In this document: positions 42,642 through 50,990 of the stretch, piece after piece
How the letters are laid out: each line of letters begins with the position of its first letter
Position numbering within the stretch: position 1 is the first letter of the stretch
Assembly: GCA_020441005.1 (NCBI GenBank)
Contig: JAGRNA010000002.1
Coordinates: 1 to 54,185 of the forward strand
Direction of reading: 5' to 3'
DNA length: 54,185 nucleotides
Origin: Leptospiraceae bacterium
GTDB taxonomy: Bacteria > Spirochaetota > Leptospiria > Leptospirales > Leptonemataceae
Program-made: the position numbers and the translations under genes
The notes under the pieces: generated by a model
Databases searched by the model: none
Seen by the model: the letters and a program-made list of their open reading frames with translations, nothing else
Told to the model about the DNA's origin: nothing

Positions 42642-43836
42642 CAGTGGCTGCCCTTTGCAGAACGCGTAGACAAGCGGAACGGGAGGCGGGATTACGTTGC
42701 AACTCGCTTTCACCGGGGCGGAGCGGTCGCGGTGTCAGGATCCACCAGCCTGGACGATCGCCAGTTGTCGTTTTACGTCTGACTTTCCATTCTTTGGGAC
42801 GCTTTTGGGTTTGTCCCGTTGCCTCTAATGTCTGATCAGCGTTTCCATCTTGCTGTTGTCTGGCAGCTAAACGTTGACCGATGGTCTTGAAATGCGTCTT
42901 CACAATTCGATCTTCCAAAGAATGAAAGCTGATTACGGCAAACATACCGCCCGGTTCAATCAGCGGACTTAAAGATGCCACAGCCCGGGACAAGGCGCCC
43001 AGCTCATCATTAGTTCGTATCCGCAGGGCTTGAAAAACACGGGTAGCCGGGTGAATGCGTTCCTTGCGTTGTCGCGCTATGGGAATGATTGTACGGATTT
43101 GATCGGCTAGCTGCCGAGCACTGCCAAAGGGTCGGTTTTGCACAATAGAACGGGCGATTCGCCGGCTAAGGGGTTCTTCTCCATATTGGTACAAACAATC
43201 AGCAATCTCGGACTCGCTCGCCTGGTTCAGCCAGACCAGAGCCGGGATGGCCTCGGCGTTTTGCCCGGCGAAACTCGATTCCGATGTTAGAGCCGCGGCC
43301 TTTTGATCCTCCGGATCGGTCAGGGCATGATCCAGGCGCATGTCCAGCCCGGAATCGCTGTACGAAAAACCGCGACCGGCCGCCTTGTAGTGAAACAGGG
43401 ATAAACCGGCATCCAGCAATACAAACCGGGGCTGAATTCCCAATTCTGTCAACCAGGCAGCCGCGTGACAATAATTGGCATGCACTCGCCAGTGGCGCAC
43501 GCTGGATGCCTGGCGGAGCCGGGAGCGCATCTGCCTGAAATCAGTGCCCGTTAAAAGCGGCGACAAAATCGCAGATTGATGCAGTCTCGCGCGAGCGCGC
43601 GCCAGCATTTCACCGTCACGATCAAAGGCCAGCACCCGTATCCGCTCATTGAGACCAAGCAATGCAAGGCTATGGCCTCCATCTCCAAGGGTTGCATCCA
43701 CGCACCAAAGCTCTCTTTCGTTTGGCAGGGATGGCAGGGGGGTAATAGCCTGGCGGGCAAATGCCATGATTTCGTCCACCAGCACCGGAATATGCCGCAG
43801 TTCGGCTGTGTTGCCCTCCATAGGGACATTTTGCAT
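42634..43836 (-). CDS. rsmH: 16S rRNA (cytosine-N4) methyltransferase RsmH
   Basis: Methylates N4 of C1402 in 16S rRNA. The 400-residue protein has the family motifs: [11 protein letters not shown] at the N-terminus, SAM-binding [45 protein letters not shown] (where the family usually has DLGVSS, a divergent version), [31 protein letters not shown] and the Arg-rich C-terminus. It is longer than typical (about 310) through insertions near residues 95-135 and 325-360. I chose ATG 43836; the open frame further upstream runs into the divergent thyA promoter. ATG 43821 is a weaker alternative. It heads rsmH-ftsL-murE. Confidence 0.9.
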   Translation of the reverse strand: MQNVPMEGNTAELRHIPVLVDEIMAFARQAITPLPSLPNERELWCVDATLGDGGHSLALLGLNERIRVLAFDRDGEMLARARARLHQSAILSPLLTGTDFRQMRSRLRQASSVRHWRVHANYCHAAAWLTELGIQPRFVLLDAGLSLFHYKAAGRGFSYSDSGLDMRLDHALTDPEDQKAAALTSESSFAGQNAEAIPALVWLNQASESEIADCLYQYGEEPLSRRIARSIVQNRPFGSARQLADQIRTIIPIARQRKERIHPATRVFQALRIRTNDELGALSRAVASLSPLIEPGGMFAVISFHSLEDRIVKTHFKTIGQRLAARQQQDGNADQTLEATGQTQKRPKEWKVRRKTTTGDRPGWWILTPRPLRPGESELQRNPASRSACLRVLQRAATDA

Positions 43837-43866
43837 TGCCCTGCAGGCCTGGAAGCAATTTATAGA
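43836..43866 (+). promoter_or_regulatory. Candidate thyA promoter
   Basis: In the 55-bp gap between rsmH and thyA, TTGCCC (43836-43841) and TATAGA (43861-43866) form a weak sigma-70 pair with a 19-bp spacer (18 if the -10 is read as TTATAG). Transcription would start near 43873, about 20 bases before the thyA ATG at 43892. The -35 overlaps the rsmH start codon, so the two divergent promoters would be closely packed. Confidence 0.28.
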
Positions 43867-43891
43867 CCACAGGGCAAAAATCAGGCTACGT

Positions 43892-44716
43892 ATGGACCCA
43901 GGCGCAACAAACCACCCGGAAGACAACTACTTGAATCTCCTGCGTCACATCCTGGAAAAGGGCGAGAAGCGCGACGATCGCACTCAAACTGGAACCCTGG
44001 GTATATTTGGCGTTCAAATGAGATTCGACCTGCGCAACAGTTTTCCGCTTTTAACCACCAAGTTTGTGCATTTTAAATCGATCGCGCACGAATTGCTTTG
44101 GTTTATCAGCGGATCCAGCAATATTCGTTATTTACAAGCAAACCAGGTGACAATTTGGGACGAATGGGCCGATGCCACTGGCGAGTTGGGACCGGTTTAT
44201 GGCGTGCAATGGCGTCGTTGGCGACGGCCGGACGGCAGCACCGTGGACCAGCTAGCCAATCTGGTGCAGGCCCTTTGTAACAACCCGATGAGCCGCCGAC
44301 ACATTATCAGCGCCTGGAATGCCGGCGAACTGGATGAAATGGCCCTGCCACCCTGCCACTGCCTGGCCCAATGGCATGTAAATACAAGCGGCGAGTTGTC
44401 TTGCCAGCTCTACCAGCGCAGCGTCGATGTCTTTCTGGGCTTGCCCTTTAATATCGCCTCCTATGCCCTGTTCACCCTGATGCTGGCCCAGGTTGCCGGC
44501 TTAAAAGTAGCTGAGTTTGTATTTAGCGGCGGCGATGTACATATCTACCAAAACCACATCGAGCAATGTAATTTGCAGCTGCAGCGCAAGCCTTTGCCTT
44601 TTCCGCGTGTTCAGCTGAATCCGGCCATTACCCGAATCGACGACTTCCAGTATCAGGACATTGAGCTCCTGGACTATCAGTCGCACCCCCGCATCAAAGC
44701 GCCCATTGCCGTATGA
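43892..44716 (+). CDS. thyA: Thymidylate synthase ThyA
   Basis: Makes dTMP from dUMP with methylene-tetrahydrofolate as methyl donor and reductant, giving dihydrofolate. The 274-residue protein has the full ThyA pattern: [43 protein letters not shown], the catalytic Cys in [31 protein letters not shown] and [13 protein letters not shown]. The start is ATG 43892 with AGG six bases upstream; a longer upstream frame is antisense to rsmH. The stop overlaps the folA start, matching the paired chemistry: ThyA produces dihydrofolate and FolA recycles it. Confidence 0.96.
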   Translation: MDPGATNHPEDNYLNLLRHILEKGEKRDDRTQTGTLGIFGVQMRFDLRNSFPLLTTKFVHFKSIAHELLWFISGSSNIRYLQANQVTIWDEWADATGELGPVYGVQWRRWRRPDGSTVDQLANLVQALCNNPMSRRHIISAWNAGELDEMALPPCHCLAQWHVNTSGELSCQLYQRSVDVFLGLPFNIASYALFTLMLAQVAGLKVAEFVFSGGDVHIYQNHIEQCNLQLQRKPLPFPRVQLNPAITRIDDFQYQDIELLDYQSHPRIKAPIAV

Positions 44717-45288
44717 TTCAGCCGGCTTCAGTTCCAGACTGGCACGGGCCAGCCCGCGCCTTGATGCGTTCGCGCCAGATTACATGCAAACTGATCATTG
44801 CGCAAAATCAACACGGCATCATTGGTCAGGCGAATCAGATACCCTGGCATATTCCTGCTGATTTGAAATTTTTCAAAGAAAGCACGATGGGCGGAGTGCT
44901 CTTGATGGGTCGCAAAACCTGGCAGAGTATTGGCAAGGCCCTGCCAGGACGCTCTACCATTGTGATCTCGTCGGCGGCCACGAATCCAGCCGGGATAGCA
45001 CCCACAGAAAAGGCCAATTTCCAAATGGCGGCTAGTCCGCTGGGCGCCATGCAAAACCTCGAGCCTGGTCAGGTTGTCTGGATCTGCGGCGGGGCGACAA
45101 TCTATGCGGCCTGTTTTGATTTGGCAACCAGCCTGTACATCACTCTGGTTGACAAGCCGCTGATCACCCAGGGAGTGCGCTTTAATGCCTTCGAGCGGAC
45201 CCGAAGCGCTGACTATGCCCTGCAGGAGACCCGCCAGCTAAGTCCCGAGGCCGAGGTCCGGATTTACCAACGCAGAAATTGGAATTGA
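44713..45288 (+). CDS. folA: Dihydrofolate reductase
   Basis: Reduces dihydrofolate to tetrahydrofolate with NADPH. The family motifs are [66 protein letters not shown] and a terminal beta strand. The ATG at 44713 overlaps the thyA stop (ATGA), giving 191 residues. The family normally begins close to the first strand, so ATG 44764 (174 residues, [14 protein letters not shown]) is a good alternative, although its ribosome-binding site is weak. Both choices give the full catalytic domain. Confidence 0.92.
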   Translation: MIQPASVPDWHGPARALMRSRQITCKLIIAQNQHGIIGQANQIPWHIPADLKFFKESTMGGVLLMGRKTWQSIGKALPGRSTIVISSAATNPAGIAPTEKANFQMAASPLGAMQNLEPGQVVWICGGATIYAACFDLATSLYITLVDKPLITQGVRFNAFERTRSADYALQETRQLSPEAEVRIYQRRNWN

Positions 45289-45318
45289 CCACCGGACTAA
45301 AATCAAGACCTTGACGGT

Positions 45319-45762
45319 ATGAAACTTGAAATCTCGCGTATCTTGGGAATCGGCACTATCAGCTTGTTCGTGCTGATTACCCTGCAGTGTAAGGAATCCA
45401 GCCTCGGCATCAGTGATATGTGGGTACGAGAGCCCCTGAAAGGCATGGGGATGACGGCCGGCTACATGAAACTGAGTAATCAAGGGCCGGAAAGCATTGA
45501 ACTCACAAAAGCGGAATGCCCGGATTTTGAGAAGCTGGAATTGCATGAGACCATCATGGACGGGGACGTGATGAAAATGAGGCCGGTAGAAAGCCTGACA
45601 ATCAAGCCCGGTGAGACCCTGGAGCTGAAACCGCATGCTCACCATTTAATGCTCATCGGCCCCAAAAAAGAAATCAAGGCGGGCGACTCCCTGGAAATCA
45701 CCCTCTACTTTCGCAATGCGCCAGCCCGCAAGCTTGCATTGCCAGTCAAGGCAATGGAATAG
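45319..45762 (+). CDS. PCu(A)C-type copper chaperone lipoprotein
   Basis: A 147-residue protein with a signal peptide and a relaxed lipobox (TLQC, Cys24), followed by a PCu(A)C domain. The copper-binding pattern is visible: ELHETIMDGDVMKMRPV and then KPHAHHLMLIG, giving the H...M...H-x-M arrangement. These proteins carry Cu(I) in the periplasm and deliver it to the CuA site of cytochrome c oxidase, usually with SCO. A SCO gene lies just downstream (31 bp after the stop), which supports the call. It also lies 30 bp after folA, so it could be part of that transcript. Confidence 0.88.
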   Translation: MKLEISRILGIGTISLFVLITLQCKESSLGISDMWVREPLKGMGMTAGYMKLSNQGPESIELTKAECPDFEKLELHETIMDGDVMKMRPVESLTIKPGETLELKPHAHHLMLIGPKKEIKAGDSLEITLYFRNAPARKLALPVKAME

Positions 45763-45793
45763 TTGGCAGGTTAACGACCTGTTTGATGCAGAC

Positions 45794-46378
45794 ATGTCCG
45801 TCCCTGTTCCAACTGGTGCCCGTTTTCTGTTGCTCATTGCCTTGCTCTTGAGCGCTGCCCAATGCGGTGCTGATCAGTCCATGCAGCCGCTTGGTATTGA
45901 TACCAGCATGCATCTGACCGATCACAAAGGCCGGGCCTTTGATATGCAGCAAATGCGCGGCAAGGTATTGTGGGTCTACTTTGGATTCACCTGGTGCCCC
46001 GAGTTCTGTCCCATGACCCAAAGCAAACTGTCTCGGGCGTGGCAGCAGATGGACTACCGAAAAAAAAATCTGGAATCCCTGTTTATCACTGTGGATCCAG
46101 AGCGCGATAACCAGCGGCGTTTGCAAGATTTTCTGAGCAACTATGACATGCCCGCACTGGGCCTCTACGGCAGTGCGGCTGAAATCAAGACGATTGCCGA
46201 TCATTTTCATGTTTTCTACGAAAAGGTCCCGATCGGCTCGGATGGCAACTACACTGTCAACCACTCCACAAGCGTCTTTTTGGTTGATACCAGCGGCGAG
46301 GTGCGTACAATTTTTAAATACGATACCTCAGCGGCCAAAATCGCCCAGGTGAGCGCCATGCTCCTGCCAGCTTTCTAA
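45794..46378 (+). CDS. SCO1/SenC family copper-delivery protein
   Basis: A 194-residue thioredoxin-fold lipoprotein (lipobox SAAQC, Cys24). The copper/redox motif WCPEFCPMTQ contains the CxxxC pair, and the third ligand His is in NHSTSVFLVD. FITVDPERDN is also typical of SCO. SCO proteins assemble the CuA centre of cytochrome c oxidase, here probably taking copper from the PCu(A)C lipoprotein upstream. The start is ATG 45794; the frame remains open upstream into the previous gene, but the signal peptide begins here. No oxidase subunits are in the window. Confidence 0.9.
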   Translation: MSVPVPTGARFLLLIALLLSAAQCGADQSMQPLGIDTSMHLTDHKGRAFDMQQMRGKVLWVYFGFTWCPEFCPMTQSKLSRAWQQMDYRKKNLESLFITVDPERDNQRRLQDFLSNYDMPALGLYGSAAEIKTIADHFHVFYEKVPIGSDGNYTVNHSTSVFLVDTSGEVRTIFKYDTSAAKIAQVSAMLLPAF

Positions 46379-46433
46379 GGACCGGCGTCAGGCCGGCCAA
46401 ATCCTTACTCTAACAAGGCCGCTGACTTGATCC

Positions 46434-46499
46434 AGTCGGATGACTGCTAGTCGGACTACGATTCCGGACCTGCATTTCCGATACTATAAGCAGAAATGC
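46434..46499 (+). promoter_or_regulatory. Repeat-rich candidate control region upstream of the GHKL ATPase gene
   Basis: In the 152-bp gap before 46531, AGTCGGA occurs twice as a direct repeat (46434-46440 and 46449-46455, 15-bp period), with overlapping inverted parts CAGTC/GACTG (46433-46437, 46442-46446). Next, GCATTTC (46472-46478) and GAAATGC (46493-46499) form a perfect 7-bp inverted repeat that encloses TACTATAAG, a possible -10 element. There is no good -35. The arrangement looks like a promoter with operators, but no regulator can be named. A short hairpin (CCGGC/GCCGG, 46382-46396) follows the SCO stop. Confidence 0.35.
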
Positions 46500-46530
46500 T
46501 CCGATAGGCCTTGCCAACCTGCTTAGAACC

Positions 46531-47823
46531 ATGTACCCGCTCAAGGATCGTAAAATCAAGCTCTGCTACCAGATGCGCACCACCGAACTCGATCCTGTCA
46601 TTTTTGCTCATTTGGGCTGCTTTCTGGAAATTCATGAAAGCTATTTATTGTTTGCTCCCCTGCGATCTATTCTTGCCGAACTGCTGAATAATGCCTTCAA
46701 GGCCAATGCCAAACACAGCTTTTTTCAACTGAAAAACCTGGATCCCCTTGCTCAGGGGCCGGCAGCAACGGCCCTTTTTGTGCAAGCCTTGCATGATGCG
46801 CCTCAGCAGATCAAAGCCGCTAGTGAGCAATTTCCGGGTAAGGTCTGGGTGGAATTTGAAAGCAAAGCCGGAACACTTTTTATTCGCATCAAGAATACCT
46901 CCAAAGCCCTGAAAGCTGAGCGGGCGACGATTCGAAAGGCCCTGCGAAATACCCGCTCTTCCGTTCCCGAGGAACTGGAGCAAAAAGAGGGTGGCGGACT
47001 CGGCCTGCGTATGTCTGCCTATGTACTCCGCAATCTGGGACTCGGACCGGAATGTTTGCAATTCAAGTTCAGAACAGATCGAACAATTTTTGAGCTGCGT
47101 TTGCCGCCTGTATTCCACAGCGCTGATTTGCAAAACACATCCATGCAGCAGCAGCTGCATAGTACAATGCCCTGGCTGCCCACCAGAGCGGCATTCGATC
47201 CCGATTGGTACGACCCTACGGCTGCGCTACTGAATCAGGCTAGCGCCAGGCACAATCGACACTGTCAGACACCAGATCAGCTAAAACCCGGGCCTGCCGG
47301 AGAGCATTCGAGCGAGTATCCCCTGAAAAGCTTTGGGATGTTCGATTTAAAAAACGGACTGGATCCGCAAAGTGAATCCTGGTTACAGGAATTGACCGAC
47401 GAAACGGACATAGAGCACTGCAGGCTGGCCATCGAGCTACAAAGAGTGTCCAATCGTTTAGTCCATGCCCTGTCGCCGCAGGTCTATGCCCAATTGCCAT
47501 TCCGTGACGGTCGTCAACAGACCCTGGGCAACCTGGAATATTTAGGCGCCGGTGCGGCTTTTGGTATCCAGACTCTGCTAAAAACATGGTGTGACAAAAA
47601 AATCGCGACGGCACTATTCGCATCCTGGTTTGAAGTGGACGCCAAAAGTCATCTGCGTTACATTGCCAGAATTGTCTGGCTCATGGAACTGATTTTCACG
47701 TCCAACTCCAGACGCTCATTACACTGGCAAACATATCTGGATTATTTAGCAGCAGAAGACCTGATTTCGTCTCAAACAAAGGAAAAGGCACTCGCATTGG
47801 CAAACCAATTGGATATCAATTAG
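46531..47823 (+). CDS. GHKL-ATPase-like protein, presumed partner-switch kinase with extra C-terminal domain
   Basis: A 430-residue soluble protein. Residues about 35-195 match a histidine-kinase-like ATPase: N box AELLNNAFKANAKH (49-62), then VEFESKAGTLFIRIKN, and G2 EGGGLGLRMSAYVLRNLG (153-170). The G1 box is unusual: the expected DxGxG is replaced by KNTSKAL (121-127), so the Asp that reads adenine is missing. About 230 C-terminal residues are helical and unrecognised. It is followed nine bases later by a STAS antagonist gene, the usual partner of RsbW/SpoIIAB-like kinases, so it may phosphorylate or bind that STAS protein. It is much larger than RsbW (about 150 residues). No sigma factor is nearby. 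Confidence 0.72.
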   Translation: MYPLKDRKIKLCYQMRTTELDPVIFAHLGCFLEIHESYLLFAPLRSILAELLNNAFKANAKHSFFQLKNLDPLAQGPAATALFVQALHDAPQQIKAASEQFPGKVWVEFESKAGTLFIRIKNTSKALKAERATIRKALRNTRSSVPEELEQKEGGGLGLRMSAYVLRNLGLGPECLQFKFRTDRTIFELRLPPVFHSADLQNTSMQQQLHSTMPWLPTRAAFDPDWYDPTAALLNQASARHNRHCQTPDQLKPGPAGEHSSEYPLKSFGMFDLKNGLDPQSESWLQELTDETDIEHCRLAIELQRVSNRLVHALSPQVYAQLPFRDGRQQTLGNLEYLGAGAAFGIQTLLKTWCDKKIATALFASWFEVDAKSHLRYIARIVWLMELIFTSNSRRSLHWQTYLDYLAAEDLISSQTKEKALALANQLDIN

Positions 47824-47832
47824 GAGTAATAC

Positions 47833-48165
47833 ATGGTAGATTTCACACTGGAAGAAACGGACAAGCACAAGGTTGTCAAGCTGAACGGCGAAGTGGACCT
47901 CTATTGTGTGGGCGACCTGAAAAAAGATCTGCTCAAAATTATCGATGATAACGGGCAAGGCAGTTCGATCGTAATTGATATGCAGGACCTGAAATACATG
48001 GATTCTTCCGGAATCGCTTTGATGGCCAATCTCCAAAAAAAACTGAAAGCTGTGGACGGCAAATTCTCTTTGGTGCACGTCAATGAAGACATTATGAATG
48101 TCCTGCGCCTGAGCGCCCTGGACAGTTTTTTTCGAATCTACGATTCCATGGACAGCATACCCTGA
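47833..48165 (+). CDS. STAS-domain anti-sigma-factor antagonist
   Basis: A 110-residue single STAS domain of the SpoIIAA/RsbV type. The phosphorylation loop is YMDSSGIALM with D57, S58, S59 and G60. In partner switching, the unphosphorylated form captures the kinase and frees its target; a SpoIIE-type phosphatase reverses phosphorylation. AGGAG six bases before the ATG is the strongest ribosome-binding site seen in the window and overlaps the stop of the ATPase gene, so the pair is co-expressed. The phosphatase candidate lies 2.8 kb away on the other strand. Confidence 0.9.
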   Translation: MVDFTLEETDKHKVVKLNGEVDLYCVGDLKKDLLKIIDDNGQGSSIVIDMQDLKYMDSSGIALMANLQKKLKAVDGKFSLVHVNEDIMNVLRLSALDSFFRIYDSMDSIP

Positions 48166-48186
48166 TCCACCCGATTTCTGCCGTCG

Positions 48187-49341
48187 TTAATAGGTAATCG
48201 AAAATACCAGATTCAGGCGGCCTGTTTGCCAGGACTGCCACACCGGAGTCCCGTCCGATTCGGCCCGCGCCAGTGAAGCGGAAGGCGTTAATTCGGGTGC
48301 GCAATGCGAACACTGTTGCCAGTCCCCGGGCTGTGTACTTGCAGATGGATTGTAAACCATGTTCCCGTTCCAGGTGTCAGAGCCGAACTGGAAATGCCAG
48401 GCACCCGCGCTTTCCCTGGCAGGCGGCTCTTCCCCGGAGGATTCGTGCAAATAAATGTCCAACGCGTACCAGGCGTAAATCGCCGCCGCAATGGCCATAA
48501 ACTGAATTTGCTTCTGTTGGTGCGCTTGCCAGGCATCCCGATAGCTGGTATTATAAAACAGGATCACGCTGGGATCGCTGCTGGCCGAGCTGGCAGCGTC
48601 GCTGGAGGCCTGGTATTCGACCAGGGCCGCCAGGCTTGCAACCCCAAAAAAACCGCCCATGGAAAGGCCCTTGATGCTTTGGCCCTTTTCATATTGCCAA
48701 ATCCCGGGATATAGATGACGCCAGGCCAGACCATCCAATGCACCCGCATGCATGTTCTCAGGATCGATGATCACAGCCGCCAGATCATCGCGCGCGAATG
48801 TGCGCTGCTGACCGTTCTGATCCTCAATACGTATCTGGCGCGGATCGCTATCGATCAACAGTCCACTCACGGTTCCCTGATCAGTCTCCAGGCTTATTTT
48901 GGTGTTCAGGGGCAGCGCGTCCTTTACGTATAATTCTTTTTGATTACCGGTCTGGATACGGGCCTGACGAATGGACTCCAGGGGCACTTTTTTTAAGGCC
49001 GTGTCGCCCTTGCCGCTTGTAACCAATAAATGATCTTTTTCAACTTTATACAGTTTTTGTTCACATTGGGCCGGGCCGCCGTCTTTGGGGGTCAAACACA
49101 CCTGATTGCCGCTATAACCGATATTCAGTTTTTTTACCTGGGTTTGTTCAAAGAATTGCTCCTGACCCGCAATGTCCTTGAACCAAATGCCGCCATTCTC
49201 CTCGCGTACAAAATGTCCGGCCAGTTCCTGGCCATCCTGCAAAATGAGCAGATCTGCATGCACAGGCAATGAAACCAGAAACGCAATTAAAGCCGCCGGA
49301 ATGCCATACCAGTGCAGTCTGTGAACCCATAACCTCATCAT
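48187..49341 (-). CDS. Envelope protein with repeated small beta modules, unknown function
   Basis: A 384-residue protein with a signal peptide (about 8-29, ending PVHA). The mature part starts with two or three repeats of a small beta module of the form 'DGQxLxGxxx...IxFKD...QVKKLNI' (about 30-195). Two hydrophobic segments follow (about 228-246 and 278-298), then a polar C-terminal region ending in the strand NLVFSITY. No enzyme motif is visible. The C-terminal aromatic residue hints at outer-membrane association. It is the last gene of the STAS-MORN-SpoIIE-TPR operon, 20 bp after the TPR gene. Its family is not recognised. Confidence 0.6.
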   Translation of the reverse strand: MMRLWVHRLHWYGIPAALIAFLVSLPVHADLLILQDGQELAGHFVREENGGIWFKDIAGQEQFFEQTQVKKLNIGYSGNQVCLTPKDGGPAQCEQKLYKVEKDHLLVTSGKGDTALKKVPLESIRQARIQTGNQKELYVKDALPLNTKISLETDQGTVSGLLIDSDPRQIRIEDQNGQQRTFARDDLAAVIIDPENMHAGALDGLAWRHLYPGIWQYEKGQSIKGLSMGGFFGVASLAALVEYQASSDAASSASSDPSVILFYNTSYRDAWQAHQQKQIQFMAIAAAIYAWYALDIYLHESSGEEPPARESAGAWHFQFGSDTWNGNMVYNPSASTQPGDWQQCSHCAPELTPSASLARAESDGTPVWQSWQTGRLNLVFSITY

Positions 49342-49361
49342 CTGTTCTCATTAGACGTTCA

Positions 49362-50990
49362 TTATGGAATCACGACCTGGCGGATTTGATCAGTTTGCAG
49401 CACACGTTCATCGCCCGAGACAAGCCGTAATATCCATTGCCCTTCTGCATTGATCATTATCTGGCGGGTTTTCAGCTGACTGGCGTCGGTGCTCTGGACG
49501 AGAAAAAACGCATTCGCATCTGCGTCTGGCTGTGGAATTTGAACCGTGCCCACGAGATCAAGGGGTATACTGAATTGCGAATCCGATTTGCGGACAAGCA
49601 ATTGATCGCCTTGCAAAAGCAGCTCCTCGCCTTGCAAAATGCGCTGATCACGCAGGCTGATTTGTAATAACAAATTCCCGAACAAACGGGCGCTACTAAC
49701 CAGGTTGTCTTCCTGGATGCCCTTCAGGGACGGGTTCGCTGTCAGAAAGTCACCCTGATCGGGAATGTCGATCGGATCCAGCGGACGATCTATTCTTTGC
49801 CTGGGGACCTCGATGCGCGGAAAATAGATTCGATCCAGCATTTGCATACGATCATCAATCAGTTTCTCTTCCAGACTAATACTCTCTTCAATTTCAGCAC
49901 CCAATTCACGTAGCATCGGGTCGGCCTTGCTTTCAGGAGTTAACGAATTGGCCTTTTCGCGAATCTCCTCCAAAATTACGTCTTTCCGACGGTTAGCAGC
50001 GACCTCCACGACGACGTCTACCGCTTTGTCGTCGCCCAAATCGCGCGCTTTTTTTTCCGCCATTTGACGGACCTGTTGTCCTCCGCCATAAAAATTGCCG
50101 ATTAAAAGCAAGCGCCGATTGGCCTCCAGGACCGCAACGGAATCACGATTCTGTTGTACGATGCGCATATAATCTGCAATCGCTTTTTTTACCTGCCCGG
50201 TTTCCTCCAGGGACCTGGCCAGACGATACTCGTCCATCGCGCTCAGGGATTTTTCCTTGCGAAAAAGCGCGATGCTGGCTTTGAAACGGGATAGCGCGTA
50301 CAAGCGTCGTGCTTTCTCGATATTGCTCAGATCTTCTTTTTCCAGTTCTGCTTGCGCTTGCCGGGCGTCGCGTAATAAATCCAGCAAGACGGCCGCTGTT
50401 TGCGCATAATGACTGCCGGCAAAATCTGCTTGCACCAGCTCCAAACCTTCTATAGCCTCATTGGTAGCGCCGGTAATCGCCTGGCAATAGCCCAGGTGCA
50501 ACAGCACAAAACCGCGCGCATCGCTATTGTCACGCGGCAGCAATTCTTGCAGGTCCTTGTATTTATCGATGGCCTTGTCATAGCGCCGATTGCGCTCCAT
50601 GAAAAAGGCGTATTTCATCATGATCAATTGTTCCTGATCAGCCAATAATTGCAAAAATGGCTTCAGGGCCAGCGGGCGGATCAGATTAATCACCCAATAT
50701 CCAATACGCTCATTCAAATCAAGAGTCAGCGCGTCCGGATCACGATCGTTCATGATGGATGACTCCAACAGATTTTGACGCACCTCGCTGTCAAAGGCCT
50801 GCTTCTGATCCTGCATTAAAAGCAGAAATTTTTCTTTTAATACCCGCGAGGAAAGCTCATAATTCAATATCCGCTCGCGCGAAATTTTGACGCGCAACTC
50901 AAGCAGTTTAACCCCGATAATCGCATTGGCGACCATTACAAACCCGGCCAGCAGCAGGGCAATCAATAGAAGGGGACCCCAGCGATTCAT
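49362..50990 (-). CDS. Membrane-anchored TPR-like protein, unknown function
   Basis: A 542-residue protein with one N-terminal transmembrane segment (about 6-28), a coiled-coil-like region, TPR-type helix pairs at about 125-300 (KYAFFMERNRRYDKAIDKYK, YRLARSLEETGQVKKAIADY), a charged helix, and a C-terminal beta segment (about 440-542) that resembles the small modules of the neighbouring envelope protein (LVRKSDSQFSIPLDLVGTVQIP). It starts one base inside the SpoIIE gene end, so it is tightly coupled to the phosphatase. A scaffold or sensor role next to SpoIIE is possible; no direct evidence exists in the sequence. Confidence 0.65.
   Translation of the reverse strand: MNRWGPLLLIALLLAGFVMVANAIIGVKLLELRVKISRERILNYELSSRVLKEKFLLLMQDQKQAFDSEVRQNLLESSIMNDRDPDALTLDLNERIGYWVINLIRPLALKPFLQLLADQEQLIMMKYAFFMERNRRYDKAIDKYKDLQELLPRDNSDARGFVLLHLGYCQAITGATNEAIEGLELVQADFAGSHYAQTAAVLLDLLRDARQAQAELEKEDLSNIEKARRLYALSRFKASIALFRKEKSLSAMDEYRLARSLEETGQVKKAIADYMRIVQQNRDSVAVLEANRRLLLIGNFYGGGQQVRQMAEKKARDLGDDKAVDVVVEVAANRRKDVILEEIREKANSLTPESKADPMLRELGAEIEESISLEEKLIDDRMQMLDRIYFPRIEVPRQRIDRPLDPIDIPDQGDFLTANPSLKGIQEDNLVSSARLFGNLLLQISLRDQRILQGEELLLQGDQLLVRKSDSQFSIPLDLVGTVQIPQPDADANAFFLVQSTDASQLKTRQIMINAEGQWILRLVSGDERVLQTDQIRQVVIP

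Noticed and set aside
46379-46400. Hairpin after the SCO gene as an intrinsic terminator
   Set aside because: The stem is only 5 bp and no T-run follows.
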